A stretch of 54,993 bases of DNA from an uncultured Marvinbryantia sp. Its GTDB lineage: Bacteria; Bacillota; Clostridia; Lachnospirales; Lachnospiraceae. The notes beneath the pieces were generated by a model, which saw only the letters and a program-made list of their open reading frames with translations, was not told where the DNA came from and did no database searches. The DNA lies in NCBI RefSeq assembly GCF_905201705.1, contig NZ_CAJKOX010000032.1, forward strand, positions 1 through 54,993, in the 5' to 3' direction. Position numbers and translations under genes: made by a program. Within the stretch, counting starts at the first letter, position 1, and each line of letters starts with the position of its first letter. Positions 49,520-54,993 of this stretch are shown piece by piece.

Positions 49520-50451
49520 GGATGGAGGATATCTATGCGCTGGACGGCGTTTACCGCGAGCCGATGTGCGTGAAGGGTTATTTTTTCGGAAAAGGAAAGA
49601 AGGCGGCGTGCGTGGTCGGCTCCATGCGCGGCAATGAGATCCAGCAGCTCTATGTATGCTCGCAGCTTGTGAAGGCGCTGGAGGAGCTGGAAAAGAAGGG
49701 GGCAATCGCGGCAAACAATGAGATACTGGTGATCCCGGCGGTCAATGTCTACTCTATGAACATTGAGCGGCGCTTCTGGGCGCTGGACAATACGGACATT
49801 AACCGGATGTTTCCGGGGTACAGCGAAGGCGAGACGACGCAGCGCATTGCCGGCGGCGTATTTGAAAAGGTGAAGGATTACGATTACGGCATTCAGTTTG
49901 CCAGCTTTTATACACCCGGCGATTTTGTGCCGCATGTGCGCATTATGGATACCGGCTTCACGAACGAAAGCCTGAGTAATCTGTTCGGACTTCCCTATGC
50001 CGTTATCCGCAAGCCGCGCCCGATCGATACGGCTACACTGAATTATAACTGGCAGATCTGGGAGCGCAATGCCTTTTCCGTGTATACCAAGGAGACAGAC
50101 TGCATTGACGAGACATCCGCGCAGCAGGCGGTCGCTGCAGTCCTGCGGTTTCTCACACGCATGGGAATCATCCGTTACCACAGCCATAGCGGTTACATTG
50201 CTTCTATTATAAATGAGGAAGAGCTTCGCACCGTTCATGCCGACATGGGCGGCATCTACCGCCGCCATGCAAAGCCAGGCGACGAGGTGCAGTGCGGAGA
50301 GGTGATGGCGGAAATCCTCCACCCCTACGAGGGCTACGTCATGTCGCAGGTCATTGCTCCGGTAGACGGCATCGTCTTTTTTGCACACAAAAAGCCGCTC
50401 GTCTGCGAGCATGAGATTGTTTATCGGCTGATCAAGCGGATGCATCTTTAG
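49516..50451 (+). CDS. Aspartoacylase-like paralogue lacking zinc ligands (probable pseudoenzyme)
   Basis: The 311-residue protein aligns end to end with the preceding gene product: TDINRMFPG matches its LDMNRIFPG, and the C-terminal barrel-sandwich part is kept (AKPGDEVQCGEVMAEILHP). The active site is not: the first zinc histidine is arginine (SMRGNE, R38), the second is glutamine (YGIQFAS, Q127), and the catalytic glutamate region reads YAVIRKPRP. It is intact, in operon, and overlaps the previous gene by four bases, so it is likely made as a partner subunit. A new activity with other residues is possible. Confidence 0.82.
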   Translation: MRMEDIYALDGVYREPMCVKGYFFGKGKKAACVVGSMRGNEIQQLYVCSQLVKALEELEKKGAIAANNEILVIPAVNVYSMNIERRFWALDNTDINRMFPGYSEGETTQRIAGGVFEKVKDYDYGIQFASFYTPGDFVPHVRIMDTGFTNESLSNLFGLPYAVIRKPRPIDTATLNYNWQIWERNAFSVYTKETDCIDETSAQQAVAAVLRFLTRMGIIRYHSHSGYIASIINEEELRTVHADMGGIYRRHAKPGDEVQCGEVMAEILHPYEGYVMSQVIAPVDGIVFFAHKKPLVCEHEIVYRLIKRMHL

Positions 50452-50525
50452 CTGGGTGGAATTCGCTTTTCTTCTGTGGGAATGTGTGTTATATTAAACA
50501 TATAGAAACCACAGGAGAAAAGCGC

Positions 50526-51134
50526 ATGAAACAATACTATGATTATTTGACGGATTTTATTTTTATGGAGGATACTCCGCAGGAGGCGGACGTTATCTTC
50601 ATCCCGGGCAGCGGCTACGGCGAGCTGGCGATCCATGCTGCAGAGCTGTATCACCAGGGCTTCGCAAAGAAAATCGTGGCGTCCGGGAAATACAGCATTC
50701 TGGGCGATTCCTTCGCAGGACCGGTTTCTCCCAGGGAGTATGTTGGGAAAAACTATAAGACGGAAAGTGATTTTCTGACGGCGATCCTTCTGGAAAAAGG
50801 CGTTCCGCACGAGGCGATCCTGCAGGAAAAACAGGCGACCTATACCTACGAAAATGCAATATACACGGCAAAGCTTCTGGCAGGACAACAGATAAAACGG
50901 GCGCTGCTCGTCTGTCAGACCTTCCATGCGCGCAGGAGCTTTCTGTATTATAAGATTCTGTTTCCGGATACGGAGCTTCTTGTATGCCCGGTGAATACGC
51001 GCGGCATTACGAGAGAAAACTGGTATCTTGACGCGGAGAAGATCGACACGGTATTAGGAGAGGTGGAGCGCTGCGGCGGGCAGTTTCACGAGATTATGAA
51101 AGAGCACGCCGCACGGATGATAAATGAAAGATAA
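50526..51134 (+). CDS. YdcF/DUF218 family protein
   Basis: The 202-residue protein has the DUF218 core: DVIFIPGSGYGELAIHAAEL, the acid-rich ILEKGVPHEAILQEKQATYTYENA with the conserved E-x-x-S/T-x-x-T-x-x-N pattern, and LLVCQTFHARRSFLYYK. Family members are linked to cell-envelope metabolism in E. coli, and their reaction is unknown. This one has no membrane helix. Start is the ATG after CAGGAGAAAAGCGC. It is 74 bases after the ATP-grasp operon with a TTATATTAA box between, so it is probably separate, though read-through cannot be excluded. It converges on the TraX gene. Confidence 0.85.
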   Translation: MKQYYDYLTDFIFMEDTPQEADVIFIPGSGYGELAIHAAELYHQGFAKKIVASGKYSILGDSFAGPVSPREYVGKNYKTESDFLTAILLEKGVPHEAILQEKQATYTYENAIYTAKLLAGQQIKRALLVCQTFHARRSFLYYKILFPDTELLVCPVNTRGITRENWYLDAEKIDTVLGEVERCGGQFHEIMKEHAARMINER

Positions 51135-51146
51135 AAAACGCCCGGT

Positions 51147-51890
51147 TCAGAGCCGGAACTGACCGGTAATCGCCAGCTTCAAAAAGCCAAGTATGATCAG
51201 ATGCACTGGATAGAACCAGTAGAAAAAGTATTTCATCTGCTTTCCGCGGGTACCGTTATAGAACCAGACAAGGATAAACGACAGGGGCGCCCATGCTTCC
51301 CAGGAAATTGCGATAGCGCCGAAAATCGACTGTAAACGACGATCGAAGCGCAGGAAATAAAGCACCTCGATTAAAAATACTCCCTTAAATCCATAATCCG
51401 TATACATGACCTTTGCAAGGTACAGACCGCCCGCCAGGATCGCGGCTTCCATGAGAATGGAAAACCAGCGCTGCAGGGCGTTTTTTGTCGGTCTTTGCTC
51501 AAAATAGGTGACACCCATCATGACCAGCAGTCCGATGAGCAGGGTAAAGTAAACATTCTGGTGATGCCAGCTGAACAGGTTGTTTGCCAGTGCAAAATCA
51601 AACGGCAGCTCGGAAATCAGCGCGAAGAGAAATAACCGCAGCGCATATTTTACTGTGCTTCTGGTATGGATAAAGCCTTCCACGAGCAGAAAGCAAAAAA
51701 CAGGAAATGCCAGACGACCGATAGCGCGCGTAACGGGATAAAGCTCCGTAAAAAAATGCTGCATATTTTCGGGCGCGAAATACCGAAGCGGTCCGACGAG
51801 AGCCGCTCCGGTATGATCGATCATCATTGTAACGATTGCGAAAATTTTCAGGGTACTTCCGCTGAGGGAAGGGCGTTTGTATGTGTACAT
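51147..51890 (-). CDS. TraX family membrane protein
   Basis: The 247-residue protein has about seven to eight hydrophobic segments and begins LSGSTLKIFAIVTMMIDHTG, the TraX family opening with the D-H-x-G pattern. TraX of the F plasmid acetylates pilin; chromosomal relatives in Firmicutes are likely acyltransferases of unknown target. Nothing conjugative is nearby, so transfer is not implied. Its start lies three bases beyond the stop of the lipoprotein gene, so they form a minus-strand pair. The gap to the convergent YdcF gene is only 12 bases and has a weak GC-rich hairpin. Confidence 0.85.
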   Translation of the reverse strand: MYTYKRPSLSGSTLKIFAIVTMMIDHTGAALVGPLRYFAPENMQHFFTELYPVTRAIGRLAFPVFCFLLVEGFIHTRSTVKYALRLFLFALISELPFDFALANNLFSWHHQNVYFTLLIGLLVMMGVTYFEQRPTKNALQRWFSILMEAAILAGGLYLAKVMYTDYGFKGVFLIEVLYFLRFDRRLQSIFGAIAISWEAWAPLSFILVWFYNGTRGKQMKYFFYWFYPVHLIILGFLKLAITGQFRL

Positions 51891-51893
51891 GGT

Positions 51894-53186
51894 CTATTCC
51901 GTATCGCTTTCTGCTTCTGTTTCCGTTACCGTTTCGCTGGTATCTTCGGCAGAAGCCTCATCATCGGAAATCTCATCATCAGAAGCCTCATCGTCGGAAA
52001 CCTCATCATCAGAAGCCTCATCATCAGAAACCTCGTCATCAGAAACTGCATCATCAGAAATTTCAGCATCAGCGTCCTCGTCTATGACTTCGACATCCTC
52101 TTCATCCAGATACTCGATATCCAGATCGTCCGTGTCGTAGTACAGCTCGGCATCCACATCGTTGAAATGATTATTTTCACCAAGGAAGTCAAGCACCTTT
52201 GTACGAAGCAGATAATATTTATAAGAAGTAATGTCCCCGATCGATTTTTCATATTCTTCCGTGGAGAGATACTCGGAGTACAGCATATCCTCCTCCAGAC
52301 TTGCCTGATATTCCTCGTCGGATACGGAAAGCTTTTCCTTTGCGGCAATGGTGTACACGACCATACGCTCGTACATCGTTTCCAGAATGTAGGCTTCCTG
52401 GTCGTAATCCTCGCCGTAAATTTCCTGGATATCGTCGACGCCGTAGTCTTCCATAGCTGTTTTTTCCTCGGTTTCCACGGCGGTCCGGCAGCTTTCATAA
52501 AGCTCCTCCGGACGTCCGCTGAAGGTAGAGCTGTCAATGACGGAGATCAGCAGATCTTCGCATGCCATATCCATTGCGTCGGCGGCGTATTCCTCTTCGA
52601 GGGAGGTCCTAAGCTGCGCTTCGTATTCTTCGACAGTAGAGCAGTCAGAAACACTGGCGACATATTCGTCGTTGTATTCCGGCATAACGACTTCATATAT
52701 TTCGTTCAGCGTAACCTCAAAGGTGGCGAGCTGCCCGTCCAGAATGCCGTCGTAGGGTTCCGGGAAGGTAATGTCGAAGGTCTTTGTCTCGCCGGCCTTC
52801 ATGCCGACGATCTCGTCCTCAAAGCCGTCGATGAAGCTGTCGCTGCCAAGCTCAAGCTCCATATCTTCCATGGAACCGTCCTCCAGCTCTTCGCCGTCTA
52901 CCGTGCCCGCGAAATCGATCACAACAACATCGCCGTCTTTTGCGGCGCGGTCTGTGATCTCGTTGTATTCCGCCATCATATAACGCTCGTTTTCGATAGC
53001 GCTCTGCAGATCCTCATCGGTGATGGTCGTGACCTGACGATCGACAGTGAGACCGGTATAGGCGCCGAGATCCACATATTTTTTCGAGTAGTCCTGGACG
53101 AGACCCTTTTCGCCGCTGCAGCCGGCGAGAAGCGCTGCGCTGCAGGCAGCGGTAAGGAGCAACATGATTTTCTTATTCATATTCAT
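51894..53186 (-). CDS. Secreted trigger-factor-like peptidyl-prolyl isomerase lipoprotein
   Basis: The 430-residue protein has a lipoprotein signal with lipobox LLAGC (cysteine 23). Residues about 83-165 are an FKBP-type isomerase domain of trigger-factor kind (GDVVVIDFAGTVDGEEL, GFEDEIVGMKAGETKTFDI). Residues about 165-365 resemble the trigger-factor C-terminal arms. The N-terminal ribosome-binding part is replaced by the signal. The last 45 or so residues are an acidic serine-aspartate-glutamate repeat with five-residue units such as SDDEA. The role inferred is folding of secreted proteins, as PrsA does in other Firmicutes. AAGGAT is the ribosome site. It heads a pair with TraX. Confidence 0.87.
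   Translation of the reverse strand: MNMNKKIMLLLTAACSAALLAGCSGEKGLVQDYSKKYVDLGAYTGLTVDRQVTTITDEDLQSAIENERYMMAEYNEITDRAAKDGDVVVIDFAGTVDGEELEDGSMEDMELELGSDSFIDGFEDEIVGMKAGETKTFDITFPEPYDGILDGQLATFEVTLNEIYEVVMPEYNDEYVASVSDCSTVEEYEAQLRTSLEEEYAADAMDMACEDLLISVIDSSTFSGRPEELYESCRTAVETEEKTAMEDYGVDDIQEIYGEDYDQEAYILETMYERMVVYTIAAKEKLSVSDEEYQASLEEDMLYSEYLSTEEYEKSIGDITSYKYYLLRTKVLDFLGENNHFNDVDAELYYDTDDLDIEYLDEEDVEVIDEDADAEISDDAVSDDEVSDDEASDDEVSDDEASDDEISDDEASAEDTSETVTETEAESDTE
51952..52070. repeat. Tandem 15-bp coding repeat of the lipoprotein tail
   Basis: On the + strand the unit reads like TCATCATCAGAAGCC, with variants, about eight copies. It encodes the acidic (SDDEX)n tail of the minus-strand lipoprotein. 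Such tracts change copy number easily by slippage in multiples of five residues without frameshift. Confidence 0.8.
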
Positions 53187-53225
53187 AAAGCTTTAATCCT
53201 TTCGTGTGAAATTGTGAATAAAAAG

Positions 53226-53234
53226 AGTATAGCA
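53226..53234 (-). promoter_or_regulatory. Extended -10 promoter of the lipoprotein gene
   Basis: On the minus strand TGC-TATACT reads from 53234 to 53226; no strong -35 is seen. It lies about 40 bases before the start codon. Confidence 0.55.
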
Positions 53235-53283
53235 TGAAAATGTGAAGCTTGTGTGTAAAATTTTTTAATAATGAAAAAAAAGA

Positions 53284-53312
53284 TTGAGATTCCATGGGAA
53301 GTGTAGTATACT
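53284..53312 (+). promoter_or_regulatory. Promoter of the SCIFF peptide gene
   Basis: TTGAGA (53284-53289), 17 bases, TATACT (53307-53312). The start lies about 30 bases before the ATG; ACAAGGAGG is a near-perfect ribosome site. Confidence 0.75.
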
Positions 53313-53349
53313 AAGCGCATGAGCTTTGAGACAAGGAGGATACAGCACT

Positions 53350-53493
53350 ATGAAGCATATTAAAACACTGAATACGCAGAGCTTGCAGAATACTTTGAAA
53401 AAAGGCGGATGCGGCGAATGTCAGACATCCTGCCAGTCAGCATGCAAGACTTCCTGCACAGTAGGAAACCAGAGCTGCGAAAACAACAAATAA
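53350..53493 (+). CDS. SCIFF ribosomal peptide precursor (six cysteines in forty-five residues)
   Basis: This 47-residue gene is easily missed because of its size. It opens MKHIKTLNTQSLQNTLKKGG, the well-conserved leader, and ends in a cysteine-rich core with cysteines at 21, 24, 28, 32, 36 and 43. The spacing fits the SCIFF family, found almost throughout Clostridia. The partner radical SAM enzyme forms thioether bonds between cysteine sulphurs and the alpha carbon of nearby residues, as shown for homologues. The biological role of the finished peptide is unknown. A strong ribosome site and a following hairpin suggest high expression relative to the maturase. Confidence 0.95.
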   Translation: MKHIKTLNTQSLQNTLKKGGCGECQTSCQSACKTSCTVGNQSCENNK

Positions 53494-53502
53494 GAAAGAC
53501 GG

Positions 53503-53531
53503 ATAAGCAGCGGAGATTCTTCGCTGCTTAT
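53503..53531 (+). promoter_or_regulatory. Perfect hairpin between SCIFF precursor and maturase genes
   Basis: ATAAGCAGCG (53503-53512) pairs perfectly with CGCTGCTTAT (53522-53531) over nine bases. No T-run follows, so it is more likely an mRNA-stability or processing barrier than a full terminator. Confidence 0.7.
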
Positions 53532-53558
53532 TATAAGTTAGCGGAGTGTAAGAAAAAA

Positions 53559-54917
53559 ATGGTTCACCAATACAAAAACAATGGTTTCAACATGGTACTG
53601 GATACCAACAGCGGTGCCGTCCATGTCGTTGATGAGACCGTATACAGAGTCATCGGGCTTTTGAATGAGGGACGATCCCCGGAGGAGATCAAGAGCGCGC
53701 TGACGCCGGCATACGGGGAGGAAGAGGTCTGTGAGGCGCTCGCCGAGTGCGAAGAGCTCAAAACGGCGGGGCAGCTTTTCACAGAGGATATTTACAGAGA
53801 TGCGATTATTGATTTCAAAAAGCGCAAAACCGTGGTGAAAGCGCTCTGCCTGCATATCGCGCACGACTGTAATCTGGCGTGTCGTTATTGCTTTGCGGAG
53901 GAGGGCGAGTACCACGGAAGGCGCGCGCTTATGAGCTATGAGGTCGGAAAAAAGGCGCTCGACTTTCTGATCGCCAATTCCGGCAGCCGCAGAAACCTGG
54001 AGGTCGATTTCTTCGGCGGCGAGCCGCTTTTAAACTGGCAGGTCGTGAAGGATCTGGTAAAATACGGAAGAGAGCAGGAAAAGCTGCATGATAAAAAATT
54101 CCGTTTTACGCTCACGACCAACGGCGTGCTTTTAAACGACGAGGTGATGGAATTCTGCAACCGTGAGATGGCAAACGTCGTGCTCAGTATCGACGGAAGA
54201 AAAGAGGTGCACGACCGGATGCGCCCGTTCCGCGGCGGAAAGGGCAGCTACGAGCTGATCCTGCCGAAATTCCAAAAGTTTGCCGACAGCCGCGGCCAGC
54301 AGAAATACTATGTGCGCGGCACCTTCACGAGAAATAACCTCGATTTTGCCAAGGACGTGCTCCATCTCGCCGATCTCGGCTTTAAACAGATTTCGGTGGA
54401 GCCGGTGGTGGCGGCTCCTGAGGAGGACTACGCGCTGCGCGAGGAGGATATCCCGGTGATCTGCGAACAGTATGATAAGCTTGCAAAAGAGATGATAAAG
54501 CGCGAAAAAGAAGGGAGAGGCTTTAACTTTTTCCACTTTATGATAGATCTTACCGGCGGACCGTGCGTGTATAAGCGTCTGTCCGGCTGCGGTTCCGGAA
54601 CAGAGTACCTTGCGGTGACGCCCTGGGGCGATCTCTACCCGTGCCATCAGTTTGTCGGGGAAGAAAAGTTCCTGATGGGAAATGTGGACGAGGGCATTGT
54701 GCGCACCGACATTGTCGATGAATTCAAGGGCTGCAATGTCTATGCAAAGGAAAAGTGCCGGGACTGCTTTGCAAGATTTTACTGCAGCGGCGGATGTGCG
54801 GCAAATTCCTATAATTTCCACGGGCATATCAACGACGCATATGACATCGGCTGTGAGCTGCAGCGCAAGCGTGTGGAATGCGCGATCATGATCAAGGCGG
54901 CGCTTGCGGAGGATTAA
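53559..54917 (+). CDS. SCIFF radical SAM maturase
   Basis: The 452-residue enzyme installs thioether links in the SCIFF peptide. The N-terminal 90 residues are a peptide-recognition (RRE-like) region. The radical SAM cluster is C104-x3-C108-x2-C111 (CNLACRYC), followed by VDFFGGEPLLNW. The C-terminal SPASM region holds the auxiliary cluster cysteines (GGPCVYKRLSGCGSG, LYPCHQF, EKCRDCFARFYCSGGC). Start is the ATG after GGAG (53543-53546); a longer frame would overlap the precursor gene. It lies 65 bases after the precursor, past a strong hairpin. Closest known models are CteB and Tte1186. Confidence 0.96.
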   Translation: MVHQYKNNGFNMVLDTNSGAVHVVDETVYRVIGLLNEGRSPEEIKSALTPAYGEEEVCEALAECEELKTAGQLFTEDIYRDAIIDFKKRKTVVKALCLHIAHDCNLACRYCFAEEGEYHGRRALMSYEVGKKALDFLIANSGSRRNLEVDFFGGEPLLNWQVVKDLVKYGREQEKLHDKKFRFTLTTNGVLLNDEVMEFCNREMANVVLSIDGRKEVHDRMRPFRGGKGSYELILPKFQKFADSRGQQKYYVRGTFTRNNLDFAKDVLHLADLGFKQISVEPVVAAPEEDYALREEDIPVICEQYDKLAKEMIKREKEGRGFNFFHFMIDLTGGPCVYKRLSGCGSGTEYLAVTPWGDLYPCHQFVGEEKFLMGNVDEGIVRTDIVDEFKGCNVYAKEKCRDCFARFYCSGGCAANSYNFHGHINDAYDIGCELQRKRVECAIMIKAALAED

Positions 54918-54993
54918 GCGTTTTTTGGTAAAATGTTAATTTAGTCTGCAAATAAAAAGTCAAGCAGAAATTGATGAACTTTGAAAATTTTAT

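Noticed and set aside
51147..51890. Conjugative element suggested by TraX
   Set aside because: No other transfer, relaxase or integrase gene is present; chromosomal TraX homologues are common in Firmicutes.
51952..52070. CRISPR-like or satellite array
   Set aside because: The 15-bp repeats are in frame in a real gene and encode the acidic tail.
51666..53237. A 523-residue open frame on the + strand across TraX and the lipoprotein gene
   Set aside because: Low-complexity isoleucine-rich repeats come from the antisense of the acidic tail; the minus-strand lipoprotein has a signal, lipobox and FKBP motifs.

Overview
The window looks like the chromosome of a spore-forming anaerobe of the Clostridia, most likely a Lachnospiraceae gut bacterium. 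The evidence is an alpha/beta-type spore protein, sporulation sigma factor K, CodY, a CIRCE-controlled groESL, the anaerobic corrin enzymes CbiK/CbiC/CbiP, a SCIFF peptide with its radical SAM maturase, and a glutaminyl-tRNA synthetase. Base composition is moderately GC-rich and most genes lie on the + strand. No phage, insertion sequence, CRISPR array or rRNA was seen.

Region 1 (1-10684) makes tetrapyrroles: the end of cobD, cbiP and cbiC, then a secreted YARHG-domain protein, then cbiK-hemA-hemC-cobA/hemD-hemB-hemL as one tightly overlapped run. It covers glutamyl-tRNA to uroporphyrinogen III to precorrin-2, cobalt insertion and late corrin steps. No hemE or later haem gene is visible, so corrinoid is the probable product. 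Region 2 (10665-19790) holds membrane proteins, a spore protein, holA, sigK, a phosphopantetheinyl transferase, the comM-dprA-topA genes and codY. Region 3 (19900-27771) has groESL, a large palindromic repeat cluster, a small membrane protein, guaB, a HEAT-repeat methyltransferase fusion, tRNA-Gly and a PurF-like protein that lacks the glutaminase cysteine.

Region 4 (27789-44283) holds a P-type ATPase, a CydDC-like exporter pair behind twin palindromic operators, a SPOR amidase, an L,D-transpeptidase, mutY, a glycosyltransferase, a lipid kinase, an AraC regulator divergent from a GH13 glucosidase, and glnS overlapping a MocR regulator. Region 5 (45729-50451) is the most unusual: a five-gene operon of circularly permuted ATP-grasp ligase, alpha-E protein, transglutaminase-like protease and two aspartoacylase-like proteins, one apparently a pseudoenzyme. 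It is preceded by a strong promoter that runs straight into a terminator-like hairpin. The fold set suggests a peptide or amide synthesis-and-cleavage pathway with unknown product.

Region 6 (50526-54993) has a YdcF protein, a convergent pair (secreted trigger-factor-like lipoprotein with an acidic repeat tail, and TraX), and the SCIFF ribosomal peptide system with a strong hairpin between precursor and maturase. Nested palindromes recur between genes (2457-2597, 21949-22255, 34829-34891, 42387-42413) and look like a dispersed repeat family. All functions here are read from sequence features and family knowledge, without database searches.
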